The notes: generated from the letters alone by a model not told the origin. A stretch of DNA of 64,000 nucleotides from DASQUK01 sp963756425 (GCA_963756425.1 CAVWNW010000019.1:248001-312000); one strand, 5' to 3'; shown: positions 6,945 to 16,568, numbered from the stretch's first letter. Numbers and translations: made by a program.

Positions 6945-7964
6945 GTGACTGACGCACGTGCCTCCGCTGCCGGTGCCTGGGGTGTGGGACTGGCCACGTT
7001 CGCTGCCGACGACCGTGTGCTCGACACGTGGTACCCCTTCCCCGCGCTGTCGTCGCCCACAGAGACGGCCGCGGTCTCCGCCCGCCTCGGGGCCGAGATG
7101 CCGGGGTCGGCGCGGCTCGATCCGGAGACGGCCGGTGAGCTGCTGGGCGTCGACGTGGCGGATGCGTGCGGGCCGGACCCCCTGCGCCGAGTGGAGCGCC
7201 GGGCGGTCGCGACGGTCATCGAGTCCCTCGACGACCCGCCGGTCGACCCGCACGACGTCTACCTGCGCCTGCACCTGCTGTCCCACCGCCTCGTAGCCCC
7301 CAACGGCGCCAACCTCGATGACGTGTTCGGGCTGCTCAACAACGTCGTCTGGACCGACTTGGGGCCGTGCGCGGTCGACGACTTCGAGCAGGTGCGGCTG
7401 GCACTCCGGGCCGCCGGGCGGCGGGTGCAGGTCTTCGGGCTCGACAAGTTCCCCCGCATGACCGACTACGTCGTCCCCAACGGGGTGCGCATCGCCGACG
7501 CCGACCGGGTGCGGCTCGGCGCCCACCTCGGCAGCGGCACCGTCGTCATGCACGAGGGCTACGTCAACTTCAACGCCGGCACGCTCGGCAACGCCATGGT
7601 CGAGGGTCGGATCAGCCAGGGCGTCGTGGTCGGCGAGGGCTCCGACATCGGCGGCGGGGCCTCGATCATGGGGACCCTGTCGGGCGGTGGCAAGGAGGTG
7701 ATCCGTGTGGGCGAGCGCAGCCTCATCGGCGCCAACGGCGGCATCGGCATCTCGCTCGGGGACGACTGCATCGTCGAGGCGGGCCTCTACGTCACGGCCG
7801 GCACGCGGGTGGTGCGGCCCGATGGATCGGTGGTCAAGGCCGGCGAGCTGAGCGGCGTCGACAACCTGTTGTTCCGCCGCAACAGCACGTCGGGTGCGGT
7901 GGAGGTGCTGTCCCGCGCCGGCGGTTCGGTCGAGCTCAACGTCGCCCTCCACAGCAACGACTGA
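6945..7964 (+). CDS. dapD: 2,3,4,5-tetrahydropyridine-2,6-dicarboxylate N-succinyltransferase, actinobacterial type
   Basis: Transfers succinyl from succinyl-CoA to tetrahydrodipicolinate, committing the pathway to the succinylase route. 339 residues. The C-terminal half shows the hexapeptide pattern of a left-handed beta-helix (GAHLGSGTVVMHEGYVNF, ISQGVVVGEGSDIGGGASI, SLIGANGGIGISLGDD). The N-terminal domain matches the longer actinobacterial DapD rather than the shorter E. coli form. GTG 6945 is chosen from the -10 box eight bases upstream. dapC lies next to it on the opposite strand, ends facing. Confidence 0.93.
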   Translation: MTDARASAAGAWGVGLATFAADDRVLDTWYPFPALSSPTETAAVSARLGAEMPGSARLDPETAGELLGVDVADACGPDPLRRVERRAVATVIESLDDPPVDPHDVYLRLHLLSHRLVAPNGANLDDVFGLLNNVVWTDLGPCAVDDFEQVRLALRAAGRRVQVFGLDKFPRMTDYVVPNGVRIADADRVRLGAHLGSGTVVMHEGYVNFNAGTLGNAMVEGRISQGVVVGEGSDIGGGASIMGTLSGGGKEVIRVGERSLIGANGGIGISLGDDCIVEAGLYVTAGTRVVRPDGSVVKAGELSGVDNLLFRRNSTSGAVEVLSRAGGSVELNVALHSND

Positions 7965-7981
7965 GCGTCTCCCGCTGGCGG

Positions 7982-9115
7982 TCAACGCCGGGCCGCGGCA
8001 CCTAGCCGGTTGGCGACCAGCTCGAGGCGGTCGTCGGGCTGCACCACGGCGATGCGGACATGGCCAGCCCCCTCCGGTCCGTAGAACTCGCCCGGCGAGA
8101 CGATCGCCCCGCCCTCGGTCGCCAGCCGATGGGCCAACGCCCAGGCGTCCCCGTCCGGCGCCGCGACCCACAGGTAGAACGTCGCCGGGGGGCGCGCACA
8201 CAGGACCCCGAACTCGCACAGCGACATTGCCAGCAGGTCGAGCCGCCGGAGGTACCGCTCGCGCTGCACGTCGACGTGCGCATCGTCGCCGAACGCCACC
8301 ACCGCCGCCGCCTGCACCGGCCCCGGCACCATGAACCCGGCGTGCTTGCGCACCTCGGACAGGTAGTGGACCAGGTTGCGATCGCCGGCGTAGAAGCCGA
8401 CCCTGGCGCCGGCGAAGTTCGACCGCTTGGACAGCGAGTGCAGTGCGACCACACCCTCGGCGCCCTCGGCGAGGATCGTGCGACCCGGACCATCCCAGGT
8501 GAACTCGATGTAGCACTCGTCGGACAGGACCGGCACTCCGTGGTCGCGCCCCCAGGCGGCCGCGTCAGCCAGATCCACCAGCTCGCCGGTCGGGTTGGCC
8601 GGAGAGTTCACCCACAAGCACAGCGCGCGGGCGGCGTCGTCGGGCGCGATGGCGTCGAGCGTCCGGTACGGCACCGCGCGGCAGCCCGCCAGGATCGCGC
8701 CCATGGCGTAGGTCGGGTAGCTGACGTGCGGGTAGAGCACGGTGTCTCGCTCGGGCGAGCGGAGGTGCAGCCACTGCGGGATGCCAGCCACCAATTCCTT
8801 GGTCCCAACGCAGGCAGCCACCTGGGCCGGGTCCACGACCGCGCCGAAGCGTCGCCCGAGCCACGCCGCGGCGGCATCCCGGAACGCGGGCGTGCCGACC
8901 GACGGCGGATAGCCGCGTTCGGCACCCGACGATGCGAGCGCGTGGATGACGGCGTCCGGCGGCGGATCGCACGGCGTGCCGATCGACAGATCGACCGCTC
9001 CCCCGGCGCATGTGTCGGCGACCTTGTGGAGGTCGGCGAGCCTGTCGTAGGGGTACGGGGGTGGCTCGAATCCCGTCGCCGCAGGCGGGGACGGCTGCGC
9101 GTCGGGCGCGTTCAC
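7982..9115 (-). CDS. dapC: N-succinyldiaminopimelate aminotransferase
   Basis: PLP-dependent class I aminotransferase (377 residues) that aminates N-succinyl-2-amino-6-ketopimelate. The Schiff-base lysine is Lys230 in HSLSKRSN; other cofactor residues are Asn170 (NSPANPTG) and Asp199 (LSDECY). The RIAVVQPDD segment near the C-terminus carries the substrate carboxylate-binding Arg. Its GTG start overlaps the hflX stop by four bases (GTGA), so the two genes are translationally coupled. Assignment to DapC rather than another aminotransferase rests on overall resemblance and on the surrounding dap genes. Confidence 0.9.
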   Translation of the reverse strand: MNAPDAQPSPPAATGFEPPPYPYDRLADLHKVADTCAGGAVDLSIGTPCDPPPDAVIHALASSGAERGYPPSVGTPAFRDAAAAWLGRRFGAVVDPAQVAACVGTKELVAGIPQWLHLRSPERDTVLYPHVSYPTYAMGAILAGCRAVPYRTLDAIAPDDAARALCLWVNSPANPTGELVDLADAAAWGRDHGVPVLSDECYIEFTWDGPGRTILAEGAEGVVALHSLSKRSNFAGARVGFYAGDRNLVHYLSEVRKHAGFMVPGPVQAAAVVAFGDDAHVDVQRERYLRRLDLLAMSLCEFGVLCARPPATFYLWVAAPDGDAWALAHRLATEGGAIVSPGEFYGPEGAGHVRIAVVQPDDRLELVANRLGAAARR

Positions 9116-10401
9116 GGGACCACAAACTCGCGAAGGCGACTGAGCGTGGCGTCGTCGAATCGGCCGCGGATGTGCATGCCCGTCTCGCCCACGGACTCGC
9201 GCAGGACCTCGCCGGCACGGTGCGCTGCCGCCAGCACGTCACCGCGGTCGAACGGGATCAGCATCTCCACCACAGGCATGACCGCCCGGAGCCGGCTGCC
9301 GATCGTGAGCAACAGGTCCTCGACCCCTTCGCCGGTCGTGGCGCTGAGGGCCACCGAGCCCTCCCACACGTCAGCCAGGCGCTTAGCAGAACCCGGTGCC
9401 AGGTCGGACTTGTTGAACGCCAGGAGCTCGGGCACGCCGTCGGCGCCGATCTCGGCCAGGACGTCGCGGACGGCCCGGATGTTGCCCGCCGGATCGGGGG
9501 CGCTGGCGTCCACGACATGGACGAGCAGGTCGGCATCGACGGCCACGTCGAGCGTCGAGCGGAAGGCCTCGACGAGCTGGTGGGGCAGCTTGCGGATGAA
9601 GCCGACCGTGTCTGTGACCAGCACGGTCTCGCCCCCCGGCAGCGACAGCCTGCGGGTGGTGGCATCGAGCGTGGCGAACAGATGGTCCTCGACCAGGACC
9701 CCCGCATCGGTGAGCCGATTGAGCAGCGTCGACTTGCCTGCGTTCGTGTAGCCGACGATCGCCAGCCGCGGGAGCTGGCCGCGCCGCTGCGCCTTGCGCT
9801 GGGTCTGCCGGTGCTTGGCGATCTGGCGTAGTTCGGCCTCGAGCTTGTGGAGCCGGCGCACGATGCGGCGCCGGTCGACCTCGAGCTGAGTCTCACCGGG
9901 CCCCCGGGTGCCGATGCGGGCGCCGCCCGCGCCGGCCGACATGCCGCCCGCCTGCTGCGAGAGCGCCCGACCCCGTCCCCGCAACCGGGGCAGGCGGTAG
10001 CGCAGCAGAGCCAGCTCGACTTGCGCCTTGCCCTCCTGGCTGTGGGCGTTCTGAGCGAAGATGTCGAGGATCACGGCCGTCCGGTCGATCGCGGTGCGTC
10101 CCAGCAGCTTCTCGAGGTTGAACTGCTGGGCCGGTGTCAGCTCGTTGTCGAAGACCACGGTGTCGCAGTCGGTGGCCACGGCCACCTCCCGCAGTTCCTC
10201 GGCCTTGCCCTTGCCCACGTAGGTCGGCGGGTCAGGCGCCTGACGCCGCTGGAAGACCCGTGCCACCTCGTCGGCCCCGGCGGTTTCGACCAGCAGAGCC
10301 AACTCGTCCACCGACGCCTCGGTCTCCTCCATCGTCTCGGGGGGAATGCTGACGCCGACGAGCACGATCTTCTCCCGGACTGCCCGTTCGATCAGCGCCA
10401 C
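9112..10401 (-). CDS. hflX: Ribosome-associated GTPase HflX
   Basis: GTPase of the OBG-HflX superfamily that binds 50S subunits and rescues or splits stalled ribosomes. About 429 residues: HflX N-terminal domain with YVGKGKAEEL near 61-70, a glycine-rich linker with GARIGTRGPGETQLEVDRRRI (161-180), coiled-coil region, then the G domain with Walker A GYTNAGKST (217-225), DTVGFIRKLP (G3) and NKSD (G4). GTG 10401 gives the usual start; the start overlaps the 3' end of dapF by ten bases. It lies between dapF and dapC in a tightly packed operon. Confidence 0.93.
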   Translation of the reverse strand: MALIERAVREKIVLVGVSIPPETMEETEASVDELALLVETAGADEVARVFQRRQAPDPPTYVGKGKAEELREVAVATDCDTVVFDNELTPAQQFNLEKLLGRTAIDRTAVILDIFAQNAHSQEGKAQVELALLRYRLPRLRGRGRALSQQAGGMSAGAGGARIGTRGPGETQLEVDRRRIVRRLHKLEAELRQIAKHRQTQRKAQRRGQLPRLAIVGYTNAGKSTLLNRLTDAGVLVEDHLFATLDATTRRLSLPGGETVLVTDTVGFIRKLPHQLVEAFRSTLDVAVDADLLVHVVDASAPDPAGNIRAVRDVLAEIGADGVPELLAFNKSDLAPGSAKRLADVWEGSVALSATTGEGVEDLLLTIGSRLRAVMPVVEMLIPFDRGDVLAAAHRAGEVLRESVGETGMHIRGRFDDATLSRLREFVVP

Positions 10402-11213
10402 GGCCAAGCCCCCGGCAGCTCCACGGTCGCGACCAAGGTGGCCGGGCCCCGCAGCACGACCGAGCCGTCGGGACCCACGGTGACATCGGCGGTCCCCCCC
10501 AGCTGACCGACCGCAACGACGTGGCTGACGAGACCCCATGCCCGTGCGGCCACGGCCGCCGCGCACGCCCCGGTGCCGCAGGCCAGGGTGGGACCGACCC
10601 CGCGCTCGTAGGTGCGGATGGCGATGCGGTCGCCGGTCTCCGTCTCCGCAGCCAACAGGTGGACGTTGGCGCCGCCCGGCTCCTTGGCGTTGACGCTCTC
10701 ACCGAGCTCGACCACATCGACGTCGTCTAGGCCCCGGACCTCGAGGACGAGGTGCGGGTTGCCCACGTCGACGCGCACTGCGCGGCGCACCGGCCCGCCA
10801 GCCCATTCCGGGGCCTCGCCACCGACGCGCGCCACGCCCATCTCCGCCGAGAACGTGTGGGTGCGGGGGTCGGCTCGGTCGTGCAGGGTGACGACGGCCC
10901 GCCCGGCAGCGGTGCGGATGGGGATCGTGGGACCGCCCGCCCAGGCCGCGAGGATCAGCGCCTGGGCAAGACAGCGGACGCCGTTCCCGCTCGTCTCGGC
11001 AGGCGATCCGTCGGCATTGCGCAGGTCCATGGTGGCAACGGCGTCGTCGGCGACGGCGTCGAGTGGCGTCGCCCGGATCAGCCCGTCGGCCCCCACGCCC
11101 GTGCGGCGATCGCACAGGGCGCTCGCGACGTCCGCGTCGAGGGGATGGGAAGCGTCATCGTCGAGGAGGACCAGGAAGTCGTTGCCGAGCCCGTGGTGCT
11201 TGGTCAGGCGCAT
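10392..11213 (-). CDS. dapF: Diaminopimelate epimerase, first catalytic Cys replaced by Ser
   Basis: Converts LL- to meso-diaminopimelate, the last step before its use in peptidoglycan and lysine. 273 residues. The second active-site loop is intact (ACGTGACA, Cys212). The first, normally CGNG, reads ETSGNGVRC, so the Cys expected at residue 75 is Ser (codon at 10991-10989). In characterised DapF enzymes both cysteines act as the two acid/base residues. ATG 11213 gives the family start MRLTKHHGLGNDFLV. It sits between miaA and hflX, as in many actinobacteria. Confidence 0.9.
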   Translation of the reverse strand: MRLTKHHGLGNDFLVLLDDDASHPLDADVASALCDRRTGVGADGLIRATPLDAVADDAVATMDLRNADGSPAETSGNGVRCLAQALILAAWAGGPTIPIRTAAGRAVVTLHDRADPRTHTFSAEMGVARVGGEAPEWAGGPVRRAVRVDVGNPHLVLEVRGLDDVDVVELGESVNAKEPGGANVHLLAAETETGDRIAIRTYERGVGPTLACGTGACAAAVAARAWGLVSHVVAVGQLGGTADVTVGPDGSVVLRGPATLVATVELPGAWPWR

Positions 11214-11274
11214 GGCGTCGATCAGTTTGCCAGGACGATCCGGCGACGCCGACTGCATTCGTATCCGGGCGGCG

Positions 11275-12297
11275 TCACGCGCCATCGATCCCGAGCTCCG
11301 CGGCCAATGGTTCGACGAGGTCCGCCGGGTCATCGGCGCGCAACCAGCGGACGCGGGGATCGCGGCCGAACCAGGACCGCTGCCGTCGGGCGAACCGCCG
11401 GGTCCGGCGAACGGCAAGGGCAACCGCCTCGTCGAGATCGCAGGCGCCGTTGAGGTGCGAGAACAGCTCCTTGTAGCCGAGGGCCTGGCCCGCGGTGCGC
11501 GAGATGCCGCGGGGGTCCACCAGCAGCCGACGCGCCTCGGCCACGAAGCCATCCGCGATCTGCTGGCGATAGCGGTCCTCGATCCGTGCCGCGAGCGTGG
11601 GGAACGGGAGCTCGATCCCGACCATCTGGAACCGGGACTCCGGATACACGTCGAGACCCGGGCCGAACGAGGAGAACGGGCGCCCGCTGCCGAGCGTGAC
11701 CTCCAGCGCCCGGAGGATCCTCCGCCGGTTGGTTGGGTCCATGCGCCCGGCCGCCACCGGGTCCAGCTCGGCCACGCGGCGGTGCAGTGCCCGCGTGTCG
11801 GGTTCGGTCTCCAGCTCGGCCCGGACGTCGGGGAACCGTCCCGGCACCGCCAGCTCGTCGATCACTGCCCTGAGGTAGAGGCCGGTTCCACCGACGAGCA
11901 GCGGCCGGCGGCCACGAGCCTCGATGTCGCCGATCGCCGCACGTGCCCGCTCGGCGAAGGCGGTGACGGTGAACTCCTCCCAGGGGTCGATGACGTCGAT
12001 GAGGTGGTGGGGCACCTCCGCACGCTCGGCGGGCGTCGGCTTGGCGGTGCCGATGTTCATGCGGCGATACACCTGCATCGAGTCGACGGAGACCAGCTCG
12101 ATCGTCCGGTCCGCCCGGGCCATGGCCAGTGCCAGCGCCGACTTGCCCGACGCGGTGGCACCCACGACAGCGGCCGCACGCCGGGTCGCGCCATTCAAGG
12201 GCGAGGGCCCACCGGCGACGGACGGCATGTGGCAGCCACCGGGCAGGGACGGTAGCCGCCGGCGGCCACGCGCCCGGGCAGCCCGGGATCGGCTCAC
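11275..12297 (-). CDS. miaA: tRNA dimethylallyltransferase
   Basis: Transfers dimethylallyl to A37 of tRNAs reading UNN codons; its product is the substrate of MiaB, encoded downstream on the same strand side of the window. The P-loop GATASGKSALA is near residue 45-55, followed by DSMQVYRRMNIGTAKP and GGTGLYLRA. Length is 340 residues from GTG 12297; an internal ATG at 12228 would shorten the protein by 23 residues and fit the family start better, and neither has a strong ribosome site. It is followed by dapF after 61 bases. Confidence 0.93.
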   Translation of the reverse strand: MSRSRAARARGRRRLPSLPGGCHMPSVAGGPSPLNGATRRAAAVVGATASGKSALALAMARADRTIELVSVDSMQVYRRMNIGTAKPTPAERAEVPHHLIDVIDPWEEFTVTAFAERARAAIGDIEARGRRPLLVGGTGLYLRAVIDELAVPGRFPDVRAELETEPDTRALHRRVAELDPVAAGRMDPTNRRRILRALEVTLGSGRPFSSFGPGLDVYPESRFQMVGIELPFPTLAARIEDRYRQQIADGFVAEARRLLVDPRGISRTAGQALGYKELFSHLNGACDLDEAVALAVRRTRRFARRQRSWFGRDPRVRWLRADDPADLVEPLAAELGIDGA

Positions 12298-12666
12298 ATG
12301 GCCGCCAGGGCCTCAGAAGGTCAGGGACCTCGGACCGACCCCCGCTGGTCTGCCGGGCAAGGGCGCCACCAGCGAGCAGAATTAGACTCGTGTCAATAGA
12401 TGCGCTACACAGCGGCCGCGTGGGCCGCGGGTGTCGAGTATCCCGCCGTACTCCGCTCGCGGCCCATCTCTCATCCCCGTGCACCGCCCCAGGTTCGCGG
12501 GGGACTCCGCCGAGCAACGCGGGCGAGATTTGCCCATCCCCAGCAGCCCAGATGCCCCTTTCGGTGGCCTGGAGGCGGGCCTACCCTCGTCGCTACACGG
12601 AAGCACGGAAGCACAGCCGTCAGGCGCCCCGTGGCCGAGGTCGAACGAGGTGCCGTGGAGGTAGCC
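12298..12666. other. Intergenic region between miaA and the DUF1918 gene
   Basis: Divergent region with no gene I can support. It contains a minus-strand TTGACA (12396-12391) without a matching -10 at normal spacing, a plus-strand TACCCT at 12582-12587, and a perfect tandem repeat GGAAGCAC twice at 12599-12614. The function of these is unknown. Confidence 0.4.
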
Positions 12667-13124
12667 ATGGAAGCGCGAGTCGGCGACCATGTGATGCTCG
12701 AGGGAGCGAAGGTCGGCCACGGCCGCCGTCGAGGAGAGGTGCTCGAGGTCATGCGCGGCACCTCCGGCGACCGCTACCGGGTCCGCTGGGAGCAGGACGA
12801 TCACGAGACCGTTCTGGCGCCGGGGCCCGACCTGCGGGTGGAGGCCGCCGGCGAGGCGAAGCCCGAACGGCTGTCGATGAGGATCGACCTGTCCGTGACC
12901 GAGGACGCCGATCACACCGACGCGCTCGCCCGCGTTCACATGTGCGGTCGCGAGTTTCGGCGTGGGGGCGGGCCCGCCGGAGCCCGACCGATCCCACCAC
13001 GCCCGCCGTCGGCGAGGAGCTCGCCGTCGCCCGGGCCCTTTCCGACATGTCCCATCAGCTCGTCGTGGCCGCGGCCGACTCCCTCGAGTCGGCGCTCGGC
13101 CGCCCGGTGGCACTCCACGTGTAG
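12667..13124 (+). pseudogene. DUF1918-DUF1876 fusion gene with a one-base frameshift
   Basis: Small actinobacterial protein of two domains of unknown function. Codons from ATG 12667 (GGAGGT site just upstream) give DUF1918 (ARVGDHVMLEGAKVGHGRRR to WEQDDHETVLAPG), then the start of DUF1876 (MRIDLSVTEDADHTDALARV). The frame is lost at TTT 12955-12957. Read one base back, the rest of DUF1876 continues perfectly (AWGRARRSPTDPTTPAVG, then ELAVARALSDMSHQLV) to TAG at 13124. So one T appears to be missing. A sequencing error, a true mutation or a programmed -1 shift cannot be told apart here. DUF1876 proteins resemble double-stranded-RNA-binding folds, but no role is established. Confidence 0.75.
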
Positions 13125-13220
13125 CCACCGACAACCGATCACGGTCGCCCGGCCGCGCACCAAGGCCTGACCGGCCGCCGTGCACCTACGAGGTGCCGGC
13201 AAGCGATGGCCGGGCGACCG

Positions 13221-13769
13221 CTATCGGGCCCCAACCCCACCAGCCGCGGCGGAGCCACCGGGCAGGTCCTTGGCGAAGCACGCCGTGAGTTCGCTCGCGG
13301 CCCACGCGCCGAAGTTGGGGATGCGGTGGTAGCCGCTGGCTGCGTAGAGCGCCATCGCCTCGGGCTGGCGCAGCCCCGTTTGGAGCTGCAGTCGTCGGTA
13401 GCCGAAGCCGGCCGCCTCCGACTCGAGTCTCGCGAGGACAGCCCGGCTGACGCTCCGGCGCCTCGCGCACGGGGACGTGTACATGCGCTTGACCTCCGCG
13501 ACCCCCGGGCCAGCCGCGGGAAATGGCCGGAGGGCCCCACAGCCCACGGGCCGCGCGTCGAGATAGGCGACCAGGAAGACACCCCTCGGCGGCGTCACGT
13601 CGTCGACCGCCAGTGCCCACTCGGCCTCGGGATCATCGGGTTCCCCGTCACCGGCGTACCGCTCCTCGACGTCGGCGACCAGCGCCGCCACCAGTGACCG
13701 CGCCATCGGACCGTCGTAAGGCTCCGGCCGGACCACGACGCCGGACGCCGCGCCGGCGGCACGGCTCAT
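13221..13769 (-). CDS. GNAT family N-acetyltransferase
   Basis: 182 residues with the GNAT pattern: beta strands around VFLVAYLDARPVGCGALRPF, the segment AEVKRMYTSPCARRRSVSRAVL (motif A, acetyl-CoA pyrophosphate loop, here S-P-C-A-R-R-R-S rather than Q-x-x-G-x-G/A), then GYRRLQLQTGLRQPEAMALYAASGYHRIPNFG (motif B). The substrate is not known. Its ATG overlaps the miaB stop as ATGA, so it is translated with miaB. No ribosomal-protein acetylation (RimI) hallmark is visible. Confidence 0.85.
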   Translation of the reverse strand: MSRAAGAASGVVVRPEPYDGPMARSLVAALVADVEERYAGDGEPDDPEAEWALAVDDVTPPRGVFLVAYLDARPVGCGALRPFPAAGPGVAEVKRMYTSPCARRRSVSRAVLARLESEAAGFGYRRLQLQTGLRQPEAMALYAASGYHRIPNFGAWAASELTACFAKDLPGGSAAAGGVGAR

Positions 13770-15187
13770 GCGGTGGCGACGGGGATACGGGTGCGGTGGC
13801 GTGCGGGGATAGTGACCTGTGACAGATCGCCGGTGAGGTGATGAGGCGCGGCCGCGGTGATCGCGACCTCGGCATAGCTCCCGGGCCGAAGCGGAGCGGG
13901 CGAGCGGAAGTGCACCAGCTTGTTGTGCCGTGTACGGCCGGTCGTGACGGACGGATCCTTGCGCGAGGGCCCCTCCACCATCACCTCCTCGATTGCCCCG
14001 ACCCGGGCACGGTGGCGAGCCAGGGCCGACCGCTCGACCACGACGCGGAGGCGCTCGAACCGCTCCGCGGACACGTCGGCGGGGACGAAGTCATCGACCC
14101 GCTCGGCCGCATCGGTGCCGGGACGCGGGCTGAAGATGAACGTGTAGGCACTGTCGTAGCCGGCCTCGGCGACGACCTCGAGCGTGCGCTCGAAGTCGTC
14201 GTCGGTCTCCCCGGGGAACCCCACGATGATGTCGGTCGTGACCGCCAGATCGGGTACGGCCGCCCGGGCGGCCGCCAGACGCCCGAGGTAGCGCTCGGCC
14301 GTGTAGCCCCGGTGCATCGCGGCCAGGACCCGGTCGCTGCCCGCCTGGAGCGGCAGGTGCAGGTGCTCGCACACCGCCGGAACGGACGCCATCGCCTCGA
14401 TCGTCTCGGGACGCAGGTCCTTCGGATGCGGGCTCGTGTACCGGACCCGGCGAATGCCGTCGACCCGGCCGACGGCCCGGAGCAGGTCGGAGAACAGTGG
14501 GCGGACCCGCACCGACTCCCCTGCCCGGCGCCGGGCCAGCGTGAGGTCGCGGCCGTAGCTGTTCACGTTCTGCCCGAGCAGGGTCACCTCGGTGACGCCG
14601 TCGGCCGCCAGGGCCCGCACCTCGTCGACGATGTCGTCGAAGCCGCGGCTCATCTCACGTCCCCGGACGGCGGGCACGATGCAAAAGGCACACGAGTTGT
14701 CGCAACCGATCTGGATCGTGACCCACGCCGCGTAGGGCACCTCCCGCCGCGCCGGCAGCGCACTGGGGAACGACTCGCGGTCGTCGGCGGCGGTCTCCTC
14801 GAGGATCTCGATGATGGATTGACCGGCCGCGCGCTGCTCGCCCAGGAGCTCGGCGGCCCGGTGGACGTTATGGGTGCCGAACACGACGTCGACGTGGGGG
14901 GCCTTGCGGACGATGAGGTCGCGGTCCTTCTGTGCCAGGCAACCCCCGACGACGATCTGCATGTCCGGCCGTCGCTGCTTGGCCGACTTGAGTTGACCGA
15001 GGTTGCCGTAGAGCTTGTTGTCGGCGTTCTCGCGGATGCAGCAGGTGTTGAGCACCACCACGTCGGCGTCGTCGACGCTGGCCGCCGGGCGCAGCCCGTC
15101 GGCCTCGAGGAGCCCGGCGATGCGCTCGGAGTCGTGCTCGTTCATCTGGCACCCAAAAGTGCGCACCACATACGTCTTGGCAGCCAT
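13766..15187 (-). CDS. miaB: tRNA-2-methylthio-N6-dimethylallyladenosine synthase
   Basis: Radical-SAM methylthiotransferase acting on i6A37 in tRNA, the product of MiaA. 473 residues: N-terminal UPF0004 domain with three cluster cysteines (starting TFGCQMNEHDSERI), radical-SAM CxxxCxxC in GCDNSCAFCIVPAVRGRE, HLPLQAGSDRVLAAMHRGY, and a C-terminal TRAM domain. ATG 15187 lies just past the recA terminator. A -10-like TAGCCT (minus strand, 15204-15199) eleven bases before the ATG may be its own promoter. recX, often found after recA in actinobacteria, is absent. Confidence 0.95.
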   Translation of the reverse strand: MAAKTYVVRTFGCQMNEHDSERIAGLLEADGLRPAASVDDADVVVLNTCCIRENADNKLYGNLGQLKSAKQRRPDMQIVVGGCLAQKDRDLIVRKAPHVDVVFGTHNVHRAAELLGEQRAAGQSIIEILEETAADDRESFPSALPARREVPYAAWVTIQIGCDNSCAFCIVPAVRGREMSRGFDDIVDEVRALAADGVTEVTLLGQNVNSYGRDLTLARRRAGESVRVRPLFSDLLRAVGRVDGIRRVRYTSPHPKDLRPETIEAMASVPAVCEHLHLPLQAGSDRVLAAMHRGYTAERYLGRLAAARAAVPDLAVTTDIIVGFPGETDDDFERTLEVVAEAGYDSAYTFIFSPRPGTDAAERVDDFVPADVSAERFERLRVVVERSALARHRARVGAIEEVMVEGPSRKDPSVTTGRTRHNKLVHFRSPAPLRPGSYAEVAITAAAPHHLTGDLSQVTIPARHRTRIPVATA

Positions 15188-15218
15188 CGGTGCCCGTCAG
15201 GCTACGCGACGTCCACGG

Positions 15219-15250
15219 AACTCCCTGCACCGTTCCAGGTGCAGGGAGTT
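15219..15250 (-). terminator. recA transcription terminator hairpin
   Basis: Perfect 13-base-pair stem (15219-15231 with 15238-15250) and six-base loop, 20 bases after the recA stop and before miaB. There is no T-tract, as is common for actinobacterial terminators. Confidence 0.8.
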
Positions 15251-15270
15251 GCCCGCGAGGCTGTCGACAC

Positions 15271-16356
<1,086 letters not shown>

Positions 16357-16472
16357 CGGTGTGGTCCTTTCTGCGGTGGTGCGGTTGTGGCGGCGACGGG
16401 ACCCGGCCCTGCCGGCTACCCGATGCGATCTCGGAGCCCAGGCTCCGACGGCGATCTCGATGACCTTCCCCG

Positions 16473-16495
16473 AACATAGAGAGAGGGTGTGACAA
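16473..16495 (-). promoter_or_regulatory. Second recA promoter, RecA-NDp (PafBC) type
   Basis: Minus-strand TTGTCA (16495-16490), eleven bases, TATGTT (16478-16473). Hexamer, spacing and TANNNT fit the LexA-independent DNA-damage promoter known from mycobacteria (TTGTCRgtg-N8-TAnnnT), although the gtg triplet is CAC here. Confidence 0.5.
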
Positions 16496-16516
16496 TTAGG
16501 CGCCTCGAACGACATC

Positions 16517-16545
16517 ACTGTAGTTTCGAACGCCTGTTCGTTCAA
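16517..16545 (-). promoter_or_regulatory. LexA-controlled recA promoter
   Basis: Minus-strand TTGAAC (16545-16540), 17-base spacer, TACAGT (16522-16517). The spacer contains LexA box A. Confidence 0.6.
16527..16540. promoter_or_regulatory. recA LexA box A
   Basis: Perfect CGAAC-N4-GTTCG (CGAACGCCTGTTCG), located between -35 and -10 of the upstream recA promoter. Confidence 0.88.
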
Positions 16546-16548
16546 GCA

Positions 16549-16562
16549 CCAACGCCTGTTCG
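16549..16562. promoter_or_regulatory. recA LexA box B (imperfect)
   Basis: CCAACGCCTGTTCG, 22 bases from box A and identical to it apart from one G-to-C change in the left half-site; it could help LexA bind cooperatively. Confidence 0.5.
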
Positions 16563-16568
16563 CCGGGG

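Noticed and set aside
12129..13185. Separate proteins across the miaA-DUF1918 region in other frames
   Set aside because: Only the short stretches that continue DUF1918/DUF1876 look like protein; the rest is Arg/Pro/Ser-rich with no family resemblance.
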